Positions 34,425 to 42,502 of a DNA stretch of 44,884 nucleotides are shown piece after piece. The number at the start of each line of letters is the position of its first letter. Position 1 is the first letter of the stretch. The notes below the pieces were generated by a model, which was given only the letters and a program-made list of their open reading frames with translations, was not told the DNA's origin and searched no databases. The position numbers and the translations under genes were made by a program. The stretch lies in the NCBI GenBank assembly GCA_035286465.1, contig DATEDF010000114.1, positions 1 through 44,884 of the forward strand. The letters run 5' to 3'. The DNA comes from Fen-1231 sp035286465. GTDB lineage: Bacteria; Gemmatimonadota; Gemmatimonadetes; Gemmatimonadales; Gemmatimonadaceae.

Positions 34425-34888
34425 CCCCTTCCGGCCCGGCGCCCGCCGGCGTGGGCGTGCGACCGGCGGAGGAGCGCGACCTCGAGCGCATCCACGCGAT
34501 CGAGCGCGCGTCGTTCGGCGACCCCTGGGCGCTGGAGGGATTCCGCGACCTGCTCGAGCACGGCCGGGCGAAGCTCGAGGTGGCCGTCGGCGGCGACGAC
34601 GAGGTCCTCGGCTACGCCGTCGCGTGGTTCGTGTCGGACGAGTCGGAGATCGCGAACCTCGCGGTGGCGCCCGGGCACCGAAGGAGGGGGATCGGGCTGC
34701 TGCTGCTCGATCGCATCCTCCAGGCCGCGGCATCCTTCGGCACGCGGTCGGTCTTCCTCGAGGTCCGCGAGTCGAACGTCGCGGCGCGCAAGCTCTACGA
34801 GTCGCGCGGCTTCGCGGTGGCCGGAAGCCGGAAACAGTACTACAGGAAGCCGGCGGAGGACGCGATCGTGATGAGGCGGGCGCTGTGA
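34421..34888 (+). CDS. rimI: ribosomal protein S18 N-acetyltransferase RimI
   Basis: A 155-residue GNAT acetyltransferase; RimI acetylates the N-terminal Ala of S18. It has VRPAEERDLERIHAIERASFGDPW at the start, IANLAVAPGHRRRGIGLLLLDRI with the acetyl-CoA loop RRRGIG near residue 86, FLEVRESNVAARKLYESRGF near 112 and the end RKQYYRKPAEDAIVM typical of RimI. The position after tsaB, which it often accompanies, supports the call. The GCGGGAT palindrome follows. Confidence 0.9.
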   Translation: MTPSGPAPAGVGVRPAEERDLERIHAIERASFGDPWALEGFRDLLEHGRAKLEVAVGGDDEVLGYAVAWFVSDESEIANLAVAPGHRRRGIGLLLLDRILQAAASFGTRSVFLEVRESNVAARKLYESRGFAVAGSRKQYYRKPAEDAIVMRRAL

Positions 34889-34896
34889 GGCGGAGC

Positions 34897-34946
34897 GCGG
34901 GATACGGCCCTCCGCATCCCGCATGCGGAGGATCGCTCCATCCCGC
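34897..34946. repeat. nested hairpin of GCGGGAT/CCGCAT words
   Basis: An outer stem GCGGGAT (34897-34903) / ATCCCGC (34940-34946) encloses a perfect 9-bp inner stem CCTCCGCAT (34909-34917) / ATGCGGAGG (34923-34931) with a 5-nt loop. It starts 8 nt after the rimI stop and may end that transcript, though there is no T-run. Confidence 0.7.
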
Positions 34947-34952
34947 AACGGT

Positions 34953-34981
34953 TTGGTGACGCTTTTCGCGCGCGCTACATT
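34953..34981 (+). promoter_or_regulatory. promoter of ssb
   Basis: TTGGTG at 34953-34958, 17 bp, then TACATT at 34976-34981. Transcription would start near 34988, giving a leader of about 29 nt that holds the strong ribosome site GGAGGAG before GTG 35017. Confidence 0.6.
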
Positions 34982-35016
34982 CAGATTGTCCGCGTGATCC
35001 ACATCCAGGAGGAGTC

Positions 35017-35505
35017 GTGAGCCGTAGCTTGAACAGAGTGACGCTGATCGGAAACCTCGGGAACGATCCCGAGATCCGGACCACGACCGGCGGCAACAAG
35101 GTGGCGCAGTTCTCGCTCGCCACCAGCCGGCAGTGGAACTCGGCGGCGGGCGAGAAGCAGGAGAAGACCGAGTGGCACAAGTGCGTCGCCTGGAACCAGG
35201 CGCAGCGCGGCACCGGCCTCGCGGACATCGTCGAGCGCTACGTGCGCAAGGGCGACAAGCTCTACGTCGAGGGGCGGATCGAGTACCGGCAGTACGAGGA
35301 CAAGGAGAAGCAGACGCGCTACGTCACCGAGGTCAACGTGCGCGAGATCATCCTCCTGAGTCCGAAAGCCGGCGCCGGCGACGCGTTCGACGCGGCCCCC
35401 TCCCGCGCGCGCGCGGGCGCCGAGAAGGTCAAGAGCGGGGCGGCGGGCGAGTTCGAGGAGTTCCCGAACGCGCTCCAGGAGGAAGACGACGATCTGCCGT
35501 TCTGA
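35017..35505 (+). CDS. ssb: single-stranded DNA-binding protein
   Basis: Coats single-stranded DNA in replication, repair and recombination. The 162-residue protein has the OB fold: SLNRVTLIGNLGNDPEIR at the start, KVAQFSLATSRQW, TEWHKCVAW near 48, YVRKGDKLYVEGRIEYRQYEDKE near 74 and TEVNVREIILL. A Pro/Ala/Gly linker follows, and the acidic tip ends EEDDDLPF, the site that recruits partner proteins. It has its own promoter, a GGAGGAG ribosome site and a GTG start. A heptad palindrome separates it from the convergent barrel gene. Confidence 0.97.
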   Translation: MSRSLNRVTLIGNLGNDPEIRTTTGGNKVAQFSLATSRQWNSAAGEKQEKTEWHKCVAWNQAQRGTGLADIVERYVRKGDKLYVEGRIEYRQYEDKEKQTRYVTEVNVREIILLSPKAGAGDAFDAAPSRARAGAEKVKSGAAGEFEEFPNALQEEDDDLPF

Positions 35506-35529
35506 GAAAACGACAACTGCAAGCTCACG

Positions 35530-35636
<107 letters not shown>

Positions 35637-35655
35637 CGCCGTTGCTGTTCTCATG

Positions 35656-36846
35656 TCAGAACAAGTAACCCAGCCCGAGGTAGAGCTGCGCCGCGGACTC
35701 CGACGAGCGCCCGACGTCGAGTGCGATGACGAAGTTCGTGCCGAGCACGAGCCGCGCGCCGCCGCCGTAGCCCAGGTGAAGGCCCTGGCCGAGCTCCGCG
35801 AGCCGCAGGCGATCGGGCCACACGCGGCCGGCGTCGAGGAAGGCGCTGAGCACGAGGCTCGACGCTTGGCCGCGCAGCGTGAAATCCGCGGTGCGCACGC
35901 GCACCTCGCTGTTCCACGCGGCGAGCCCCTTCCCGGCGAACCGGTTCTTGGGCAACCCCCGCAGCGTGCCCGCGCCGCCGAGCCCCTCGTCGTCCTTGAA
36001 CGACCCCTGCACCGCGAAGAGTAGGTAGAAGGGGACGTCGCCGTCCACGTTCTGCACGATGAGCCGTGAGGCGAGCGTCGTCCGCGCACCCGGCGAGACA
36101 TACCCGCGCGCGGTGAACGTGAGCCGTGTGAACGCGTGCGTCGCGCCGAGCGCCATCACGCCTCGCTGCGCGAGCGCCTCGACCCACGTGCCGTGGCGCG
36201 GGCCGACCTCCCGGTCGCGTGTGTCCCACACCAGGCCGGCGCGGGCGTAGGTGATCCTCCCGTCGGGCACGCCGGCCGCGCCGACAGTCTGCGCGAGCAG
36301 CGTGGTCCCGGAATCGAAGGGCGTCGGGTCAATGCGCCACGTGCGCGCGCCGACGCCGACGAGCACCCGGGCCGAGCGTCCGAGCGAACGCTGCACGTCC
36401 GCCGTCACCCGGATCCCGCGGCGCCCGAAGCGATAGTAGTACGGATTCGGCGCCTGCTCCTTCGCCGCCTCGTGGGGCGTGCTGTTCCCGATGCCGTAGT
36501 ACGGTGTCGCGAGCTGCTGCTCGGAGGCGAGGAACGCGCCGACCCGCCATCCGGCCCTCAGCAGATGGGGCGCGTCGAAGAAGAGACTGACGTCGCGCCG
36601 GCCCCGCGTCGTCAGGAAGAGCGTCGGCTGCAGCGTGAATCGGTACGGGCTGGCGCCGGTGGCCCCGTAGTGGTACGCCTGCAGGACGACGCCGTAACCG
36701 AATCCCTCGTCGGAATTGAAGTTGAGCGCCGGGATCCCCTTCAGCTCCCAGCCCGTCGGAGCGACGCTTTGCCCCGGCGTCGGGGCCGGCGCCGCGGCGA
36801 CGCCCGCGGAGAGGACAAGGACGGAGAACGGATTCCGGACGCGCAT
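35656..36846 (-). CDS. outer-membrane beta-barrel protein, Omp85/surface-antigen type
   Basis: The only protein gene on the minus strand. From the ATG at 36846 it gives 396 residues with a signal peptide (NPFSVLVLSAGVAAAPAPTPGQS). The rest is a barrel: alternating strands with GxGxG and aromatic ends (EGFGYGVVLQAYHYG, TLQPTLFLTTRGRRDVSLFFDAPHLL), TRDREVGPRHGTW as in BamA/TamA-like Bac_surface_Ag domains, LRGLPKNRFAGKGL, and a final Phe (YLGLGYLF), the usual signal for barrel insertion. It lacks POTRA domains, so it is not BamA itself. A start 15 codons upstream (36891) is possible. Function unknown; a transport or assembly role is plausible. Confidence 0.75.
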   Translation of the reverse strand: MRVRNPFSVLVLSAGVAAAPAPTPGQSVAPTGWELKGIPALNFNSDEGFGYGVVLQAYHYGATGASPYRFTLQPTLFLTTRGRRDVSLFFDAPHLLRAGWRVGAFLASEQQLATPYYGIGNSTPHEAAKEQAPNPYYYRFGRRGIRVTADVQRSLGRSARVLVGVGARTWRIDPTPFDSGTTLLAQTVGAAGVPDGRITYARAGLVWDTRDREVGPRHGTWVEALAQRGVMALGATHAFTRLTFTARGYVSPGARTTLASRLIVQNVDGDVPFYLLFAVQGSFKDDEGLGGAGTLRGLPKNRFAGKGLAAWNSEVRVRTADFTLRGQASSLVLSAFLDAGRVWPDRLRLAELGQGLHLGYGGGARLVLGTNFVIALDVGRSSESAAQLYLGLGYLF

Positions 36847-37046
36847 CGGAGGACTCTCGCGACGAGACAGACGGTGCGTGGGAATATGCATCCCGGCTCG
36901 CCCGCCCGGAGCGTCCGGTCGCCTCTCCCAGTACCTTGGAGCAGGCCTGTTTCCCGGGCCGGCCTCCGCTCGTCCTCATTCGTAGCGGCGCACTCCCTGC
37001 AGAGGGCGCGCCACGCCGGTCACAGCCACCACCACGCCGCCGTCCC

Positions 37047-38168
37047 ATGCCTCGTTCCTCACTCCGAGTTCTCGCGATGCTCCTCGCCGGTCTCGTCGGC
37101 GTTGCCGCCGGGCCGCTCTCGTTGCGCGCGCAGGGAGGCGAGGCGCGCACCGTCACGGTGAAGAAAGGCGACACGCTCTGGGATCTCGCGAGGCAATACC
37201 TCGGCGACCCGTTCCTCTGGCCCGAGATCTACCGCCTGAACCCCGGCGTCATCGAGGATCCGCACTGGATCTATCCCGGGCAGGTCCTGAGGCTCTCCGG
37301 CGCCCCGGTGGCCGCGGCGCCTTCGGCGGCCGTTCCCGCGCCCGCCGAGCCGGCGCCGATGGCGCCCGCCGGTACCGGGCAGCGCCCCGCGCCGCGGATG
37401 ACCGTCTTCAACCCCGAGCTGAACAAGGCCTCGGCATCTTCGCGCGAATCGCTCATCCTGCGTGCGCGCCAGACCGCCGTTCGGCCCGGCGAATTCCTGG
37501 CATCGCCGTTCATGTGGGTCGAGGGCGGTCCGCCCGACGGCGGCCTCCTCGGGACGACCGCCGAGCCGCACGGCATCGAGATGACCATCGAGCTGCGCCC
37601 GATTCAGTTCCGCGAGCAGGTGTTCGTCACGCTTCCCAGGGGCGTGCGCGGTGAGGTCGGAGAGCGGCTCCTGATCTATCGCCTCGGCGACGTGATCACG
37701 GGACAGGGGCAGGTCATCGTCCCGACCGGCATCGTGGGGCTGGTTTCGCCCGCTACCGATGGCCGCGCCCGGGCGGAACTGATGCAGAAGTTCGAGGACG
37801 TCTACACCGGTCAGCGGGCGACCGCGCTCGACACGCTCATCATGCCGGCAGGGAAGTTCCCGCAGCGCGTGGACTTCGGTCTGGCGACGACCGTGAGCTG
37901 GCTCTACAATCGGCCGGTGCTCGCGACCAACGGTCAGTACCTGATCCTCGCGGCCGGCGCCAAGGAAGGGCTCGTGACGGGCGACCAGCTGTCGCTCCGG
38001 CGCGATCGCGGAGTGGACGCGAGTGGCGCGGCGCTCCCCGACGAGGAGGTCGCGGTGGCACAGGTCACGCGGGTGACGCCGTGGGGCGCGACCGCGATCG
38101 TGATCAACCAGCAGCAGGTCGGGGTCGTCGAGGGGATGCGCGCGCGGGTGACGGCCAAGATGCCCTAG
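37047..38168 (+). CDS. secreted LysM-domain protein
   Basis: A 373-residue exported protein. It has a signal peptide (SLRVLAMLLAGLVGVAAGPLSLRAQ), a single LysM domain at about residues 34-82 (TVTVKKGDTLWDLARQYLGDPFLWPEIYRLN, IYPGQVLRL) that should bind peptidoglycan, a Pro/Ala linker, and a C-terminal region of about 250 residues with beta-rich segments (FREQVFVTLPRGVRGEVGERLLIYRLG, YLILAAGAKEGLVTGDQLSL) that I do not recognise. LysM proteins with WPEIYRLN are often envelope or pilus-associated. It diverges from the barrel gene across a 200-nt gap that may hold both promoters; I see no convincing one. Confidence 0.82.
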   Translation: MPRSSLRVLAMLLAGLVGVAAGPLSLRAQGGEARTVTVKKGDTLWDLARQYLGDPFLWPEIYRLNPGVIEDPHWIYPGQVLRLSGAPVAAAPSAAVPAPAEPAPMAPAGTGQRPAPRMTVFNPELNKASASSRESLILRARQTAVRPGEFLASPFMWVEGGPPDGGLLGTTAEPHGIEMTIELRPIQFREQVFVTLPRGVRGEVGERLLIYRLGDVITGQGQVIVPTGIVGLVSPATDGRARAELMQKFEDVYTGQRATALDTLIMPAGKFPQRVDFGLATTVSWLYNRPVLATNGQYLILAAGAKEGLVTGDQLSLRRDRGVDASGAALPDEEVAVAQVTRVTPWGATAIVINQQQVGVVEGMRARVTAKMP

Positions 38169-38174
38169 CGCGGC

Positions 38175-38202
38175 GACGCGGGATGCGGACTGCGGCATGC
38201 GG
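38175..38202. repeat. ATGCGG heptad array
   Basis: GACGCGG, GATGCGG, ACTGCGG and CATGCGG follow one another without gaps just after the LysM gene. This is the complement form of the CATTCCG family seen at 20891 and 39216. Confidence 0.65.
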
Positions 38203-38227
38203 CGCGCCGACGGCCGCGAGAGCGGAT

Positions 38228-38233
38228 TAGCTT
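38228..38233 (+). promoter_or_regulatory. -10 element immediately before the epimerase
   Basis: TAGCTT lies exactly 6 nt before GTG 38240, the same geometry as before the Rrf2, gmd and radC genes. No Shine-Dalgarno or clear -35 is seen. Confidence 0.35.
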
Positions 38234-38239
38234 TCCCGC

Positions 38240-39199
38240 GTGCCCTCTCCCCGCGCTCTGGTCACCGGCGGCGCCGGCTTCATCGGATCGCACGTCGCCG
38301 AAGCGCTTCTCGCCGCCGGGCACGACGTCGTCATCGTGGACGACCTCTCCACCGGCCGGCGCGAGAATGTGCCACGCGCGGCCCGGTTCGAGTGTCTCGA
38401 CGTTCGGAGCCCTGAGGCGGCGGCCCTCGTGCGCGAGGGCGGCTTCGACGTGCTCTGCCATCTCGCGGCCCAGATTGACGTGCGGTTGAGCGTCTCGGAT
38501 CCCGTCGCGGATTCGTCCCGCAACATCCTTGGCAGTCTGAACCTCCTGGAGGCGGCGCGGCACGCATCCCGCCGCCCGCGCGTGGTGTTCACCTCGACCG
38601 GCGGCGCCGTGTACGGGGACTTCGCCGTTCCGCCGAGCGCCGAAGAAGAGCCCAAGGATCCCGAATCACCGTACGGCATCGCGAAGCTCGGCGTGGAGTA
38701 CTACCTCGCGTACCACGCGCGGGTACACGGGCTCGAAACCGTCGCGTTGCGCCTCGCGAACGTGTACGGGCCCCGGCAGGATCCGCACGGCGAGGCGGGC
38801 GTCGTCGCGATCTTCTGCCGGCGCCTGCTCGACGGCCGGCCTCTGACCGTCTTCGGCACGGGGGAGCAGACGCGGGACTTCGTCTACGTCGGCGACGTCG
38901 CCACCGCGCACGTGCTGGCGGCGCGCGCGGCCCTCCCGCCGGCCGGGCGCCTCGACGATCGGGCGTTCAACATCGGCACCGGGATCGCCACTTCCGTGCT
39001 CGACCTCGCCGCCACGCTCCAGCGCGCCGCGGGCACCGCGCAGCCCGTCGAGTTCGCGCCGGCGCGCGCGGGCGAACAGCAGCGCTCGTTCCTCCAAATC
39101 GCAAAGGCCGCGCGCGCGCTGGACTGGACGCCGCGTGTCCGCCTCGACCAGGGACTGGCCGAGACGTATCAATGGTTCAAGCGTCAACCTCGCAGATAG
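38240..39199 (+). CDS. NAD-dependent sugar-nucleotide epimerase/dehydratase (UDP-glucose 4-epimerase-like)
   Basis: A 319-residue extended SDR starting at GTG 38240. It has RALVTGGAGFIGSHVAEALL, DDLSTGRRENVP near residue 35, HLAAQIDVRLSVSDP near 75, the catalytic SPYGIAK near 150 and LRLANVYGPRQDPHGEAGVV near 171, all of the GalE/WbpP group; RDFVYVGDVATAHVLA near 214 also fits. It may epimerise UDP-Glc/UDP-Gal or their N-acetyl forms. It is isolated from the sugar cluster at 11-23 kb and lies just ahead of the tol genes. Confidence 0.8.
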   Translation: MPSPRALVTGGAGFIGSHVAEALLAAGHDVVIVDDLSTGRRENVPRAARFECLDVRSPEAAALVREGGFDVLCHLAAQIDVRLSVSDPVADSSRNILGSLNLLEAARHASRRPRVVFTSTGGAVYGDFAVPPSAEEEPKDPESPYGIAKLGVEYYLAYHARVHGLETVALRLANVYGPRQDPHGEAGVVAIFCRRLLDGRPLTVFGTGEQTRDFVYVGDVATAHVLAARAALPPAGRLDDRAFNIGTGIATSVLDLAATLQRAAGTAQPVEFAPARAGEQQRSFLQIAKAARALDWTPRVRLDQGLAETYQWFKRQPRR

Positions 39200-39215
39200 C
39201 GCCCCCCTTCGCTCG

Positions 39216-39255
39216 TTCCGCATTCCGCATTCCGCATTCCGTATGCCGCACTCCA
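39216..39255. repeat. CATTCCG heptad array supplying the tolQ start
   Basis: TTCCG is followed by CATTCCG three times, TATGCCG and CACTCCA, a strict 7-bp period. The tolQ ATG (39243) falls in the TATGCCG copy, so the gene's start codon and first residues (MPHSTF) are made of repeat. Confidence 0.8.
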
Positions 39256-39968
39256 CGTTCCTGCAGGCAGGCTCCGCGATCCCGAGCACGCCGATCGAGC
39301 TCGTGCGGAGCGCCACGGTCCCGACCCAGATCGTTCTCGTGCTGCTCGTGCTGCTCTCGCTCACGAGCTGGGGGATCATGCTCGCGAAATGGCTCGAGTT
39401 CCGCCGGATGCACGCCGCGGCCGACGCGTTCCTGCGCGACTTCGGCAGGGCGTCGCGGCTCGAGCAGGCCGCCGCGCTCGCGAAGCGCGTGAAGCCCAGC
39501 CCGTACACGCGTGTCTTCGCGCGCGCGGTGCAGTTCGTGCAGGAGACGCGGCCCCTCGCGGTCGAAGGCGGCGGAGCGCCGCACGCGCCGCTCACGGCCG
39601 CGCAGGTCGAGGCGCTGCGTCTCGTGCTCGACGCCGAGACGAACGCCGAACGCGATCAGCTCGGCCGCGCGATCCCGGGTCTTGCCGTCATCGGCTCAGC
39701 GAGTCCGCTCCTCGGGCTCCTCGGCACGGTGCTGGGCGTGATCTCGGCGTTTCTCGGCGTCGCGACGAAGGGCTCGGGGAACCTCGGGGCCGTCGCGCCC
39801 GGCGTCGCGGAGGCGCTCATCGCGACCGCCGTCGCGCTTGCCGTGGCCATCCCCGCCGTCTTCGGGTACAACATCTTTGCGACGAAACTCAATCGGTTCG
39901 ACGGCGAGCTGGAGGGATTCGGCTCCGAGGTGATCGCATTGATGGCGCGAGAGGGCAGGATCGTATGA
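39243..39968 (+). CDS. tolQ: TolQ/ExbB-type proton channel subunit
   Basis: Forms, with TolR, the proton-driven motor of the Tol-Pal system in the inner membrane. The 241-residue protein has three membrane segments: about residues 23-42 (IVLVLLVLLSLTSWGIMLAKW), 140-165 (GLAVIGSASPLLGLLGTVLGVISAFLG) and 180-205 (EALIATAVALAVAIPAVFGYNIF). SASPLLGLLGTVLGVI and the conserved Thr/Pro positions are typical. The ATG at 39243 lies within a heptad array. It heads the tol operon. Confidence 0.92.
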   Translation: MPHSTFLQAGSAIPSTPIELVRSATVPTQIVLVLLVLLSLTSWGIMLAKWLEFRRMHAAADAFLRDFGRASRLEQAAALAKRVKPSPYTRVFARAVQFVQETRPLAVEGGGAPHAPLTAAQVEALRLVLDAETNAERDQLGRAIPGLAVIGSASPLLGLLGTVLGVISAFLGVATKGSGNLGAVAPGVAEALIATAVALAVAIPAVFGYNIFATKLNRFDGELEGFGSEVIALMAREGRIV

Positions 39969-40029
39969 GACCGCGGACTTCGGACGGCGCCCGGCGCGCG
40001 GCCCGGGCCCCGGGGGTTGCGGCCCGGCC

Positions 40030-40446
40030 ATGAGGCGCCGCGCGCGTGGCGACCGCACGCCGCTCTACGCGGAGATCAACGTCGTCTCCCTGATTGACGT
40101 GATGATGCTCCTGATGGTGATCTTCATGATCACCGCGCCGATCATGCAGGGCGGCGTGGACGTTGCGCTCCCCAGGGCGCAGGCCACGCCGCTCGAGTCG
40201 AAGAGCGGGATGGTGGTCTCCATCACGCGCGATCGGCGCATCTTCGTGGACGAGGTGCGGCTGTCGCTCGCGGAGTTCCGCGCGAGCTTCAAGGCGCTCG
40301 CCTCGAAGCAGGCCAGAGAAGGCGTATACGTCCGTGCCGACCAGGGCGTGGACTGGGGGCTGGTCGTGCAGGTGCTGGCGATCATCCGCGGCGCGGGCGT
40401 CACCAACGTGGGCCTCGTCGCGGTGCCGGAAGAGGTCGTGAGGTGA
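40030..40446 (+). CDS. tolR: TolR/ExbD-type proton channel subunit
   Basis: The partner of TolQ. The 138-residue protein has one membrane helix near residues 17-38 (VVSLIDVMMLLMVIFMITAP) with the proton-carrying Asp at about residue 23, then a periplasmic domain (KSGMVVSITRDRRIFVDEV, VYVRADQGVDWGLVVQVL) that binds peptidoglycan. The ATG at 40030 is 61 nt after tolQ; no earlier in-frame ATG is seen. Its stop overlaps the tolA GTG. Confidence 0.92.
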   Translation: MRRRARGDRTPLYAEINVVSLIDVMMLLMVIFMITAPIMQGGVDVALPRAQATPLESKSGMVVSITRDRRIFVDEVRLSLAEFRASFKALASKQAREGVYVRADQGVDWGLVVQVLAIIRGAGVTNVGLVAVPEEVVR

Positions 40447-41132
40447 TCGCCGCGCGCCGGCCGCCCCGCTCGCTCGCGATGCCGATTGCGGTGTCGGCGC
40501 TGCTCCACGTCGCGGTGATCGCGCCGCTCGTGCTGCTGCACGCCGCCTCGCCGCCGCTGCTCCCTCCGATGTACCGGGTGGATCTGCTCGCGGCGCCACC
40601 GGGCCCGCGCGAGGCCGGCGTCGTGAGCGCCGCTCCGGCGCGCGTGGCGCCCGCGAAGGCGCTCCCCAGCGCGGCGGCCAAGGCCCCACCCACGAAGGCG
40701 CCGAGCCGGGCCAAGGCCACGAAGGCGCCGGTGCAGGTGACGCCGCTGCGGGAGCAGGCCGCCAAGGCGGCGGCGCCAAAGGCCGCCGGCGGCACCGAAG
40801 GCGCGCGCGGCGCGGACGTCGCGACCGTGCGCATCGAGGGAATCGAGTTCCCCTATCCGGGCTACCTCACCAACATCGTCCGGCAGATCGCGCTCAACTT
40901 CTCGCCGCGCGGCAACGTGGGCGCGCTTCGCGCGGAGGTCTTCTTCATGATCCGGCGCGACGGCTCCGTATCCGGCTTCCGGTTTCTCACGCGGAGCGGG
41001 AGCATGCCCTTCGATCTCGAGTGCCAAGGCGCGGTCGAGGCGGCCGCGCGGATCTTCGGTCCATTGCCTGCCGGGTTCACCGACGACGTACTCCCGGTGA
41101 TCTTCTCCTTCGATCCGAGCAAACTCCGATGA
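40443..41132 (+). CDS. tolA: TolA/TonB-type periplasm-spanning protein
   Basis: Links the inner-membrane motor to Pal and TolB. The 229-residue product has one N-terminal membrane anchor (AMPIAVSALLHVAVIAPLVLL), a Lys/Ala/Pro-rich spacer (residues 65-120, KAPPTKAPSRAKATKAPV) and a C-terminal TonB_C-like domain (YPGYLTNIVRQIALNFSP, FMIRRDGSVSGFRFL). It is much shorter than E. coli TolA (421). GTG 40443 overlaps the tolR stop, and its own TGA overlaps the tolB ATG. TonB is the alternative name, but the operon argues for TolA. Confidence 0.85.
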   Translation: MIAARRPPRSLAMPIAVSALLHVAVIAPLVLLHAASPPLLPPMYRVDLLAAPPGPREAGVVSAAPARVAPAKALPSAAAKAPPTKAPSRAKATKAPVQVTPLREQAAKAAAPKAAGGTEGARGADVATVRIEGIEFPYPGYLTNIVRQIALNFSPRGNVGALRAEVFFMIRRDGSVSGFRFLTRSGSMPFDLECQGAVEAAARIFGPLPAGFTDDVLPVIFSFDPSKLR

Positions 41133-42448
41133 AGCGGCTGCTCGCTGCGGCGTGCCTGCTGCCCGCGGCCGCGTTCTCGGCCGCGTTCTCGGCCGCGTTC
41201 TCGGCCGCGTTCGCGCAGGATACGACGCGCGTCCAGGGCGTCCGCATCGGGCTCACCTACGCGCCGGGTACGCGCCCCGGCGTGTTCATCGCTCCGATCG
41301 CCGGGACCGGTGCCGACGCCGACTCCGCGCGCACGATCCTCGCGCGCGACCTCGACTTCAGCGATCGCCTGACCGTCATTGCTCCCGACGGTGGCGACGC
41401 GCCGGCGGGGGCGCTGAACTATCTCCTCTACGCGCAGCTCGGTGCCGCGGCGGTCGTGCAAGCGAGCGTGACGCCCACCGGGTCGCTGCACGTCGCCGTG
41501 CACGACGTCGCGGGCGCGAAAGTGATCACCGTCGTGGACGTCCCGCTGCCGTCGCCGGCCCTGGGCGCCGAGTGGCGACGGGCGGTGCACGGCGTCTCCG
41601 ACGAGGTGGAGCGCGCGATCACGGGTGAACGCGGCATCGCGGGCACGCGCATCCTGTTCGTCCGTGACGAAACGCTCTGGACCGTGGACTCCGATGGCGC
41701 CGTCGCCGTCCCGGTCTTGGGAGTCGGCAATGCGCGCTCGCCCGCGTGGCATCCGACGGGACGATTCATCGCCTATCAGCAGTTCGCCGAGAACGGCCAC
41801 CACACGGTCGCCGTGCGCGATTTCGCCGGCGGGCCGGCGCGCCATTTCACGGGTCGCGGCTTTCTCAACGGTGCTCCCACCTTCTCCCCCGATGGCAGGA
41901 CGCTCGTCTTCGGCTCGGGAGAGGACGGCATTGACCTGTACGCCGCAGACCCCTTCGGGACCGAGGCGCCTCGCCGGCTCACGGTGGGCCGGGGCACGCA
42001 GAGCTATCAGCCCACCTTCCGGCCCGACGGCCAGCGCATCGCCTACACCTCGAATCTCCCGGGGCACCCTGAGGTGTATATTACGGATGCCGACGGCACT
42101 AACGCCGACTTGCTGACCTCGAGCGGGATGGGTGAACAGTCCTACCGTTCGGACCCCGACTGGTCGCCCGATGGGCGCAAGGTGGCGTACCAGTCGATGA
42201 CCAACGGCGGGTTCCAGATCATGACCATCAACGTGCGCGACCAGAGCGTGCAGGCGCTCACGAGCGAAGGGAGCAACGAGGAGCCGTCGTGGGCGCCGGA
42301 CGGGCGCCATCTCGTCTTCACCTCCACGCGCTCGGGCGTCAAGCAGCTCTGGGTGCTCGACACGGAGTCGGGCCGCACGCGGCAGCTCACGCGGGGCGCA
42401 CGCGCCCGGATGCCCTCGTGGTCCCCCCGACTCGACGCCGCGCGGTAG
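41129..42448 (+). CDS. tolB: Tol-Pal translocation protein TolB
   Basis: A periplasmic beta-propeller that binds Pal. The 439-residue protein has a signal peptide whose hydrophobic core is a 12-bp tandem repeat (AAFS three times), then an N-terminal domain and a propeller with five visible blade motifs: PAWHPTGRFIAYQ, PTFSPDGRTLVFG, PTFRPDGQRIAYT, PDWSPDGRKVAYQ, PSWAPDGRHLVFT. The start overlaps the tolA stop (ATGA). It ends 54 nt before pal. Confidence 0.92.
   Translation: MKRLLAAACLLPAAAFSAAFSAAFSAAFAQDTTRVQGVRIGLTYAPGTRPGVFIAPIAGTGADADSARTILARDLDFSDRLTVIAPDGGDAPAGALNYLLYAQLGAAAVVQASVTPTGSLHVAVHDVAGAKVITVVDVPLPSPALGAEWRRAVHGVSDEVERAITGERGIAGTRILFVRDETLWTVDSDGAVAVPVLGVGNARSPAWHPTGRFIAYQQFAENGHHTVAVRDFAGGPARHFTGRGFLNGAPTFSPDGRTLVFGSGEDGIDLYAADPFGTEAPRRLTVGRGTQSYQPTFRPDGQRIAYTSNLPGHPEVYITDADGTNADLLTSSGMGEQSYRSDPDWSPDGRKVAYQSMTNGGFQIMTINVRDQSVQALTSEGSNEEPSWAPDGRHLVFTSTRSGVKQLWVLDTESGRTRQLTRGARARMPSWSPRLDAAR
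41171..41212 (+). repeat. 12-bp in-frame tandem repeat in the tolB signal peptide
   Basis: GCGTTCTCGGCC is repeated exactly at 41171, 41183 and 41195, followed by a partial fourth copy (GCGTTC). The repeat encodes AFSA units in the hydrophobic core, so gain or loss of a unit would change signal-peptide length without shifting the frame. Confidence 0.9.
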
Positions 42449-42502
42449 CGACGCCGCCCCGCCCGATCTCCCCGACCCCCCACCTCTCATCGGAGGCCGT
42501 CA

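Noticed and set aside
31188..35228. Long open frame of 1346 codons on the minus strand
   Set aside because: It is antisense to uvrB, tsaE, tsaB and rimI; open only because of the GC-rich codon pattern of the real genes.
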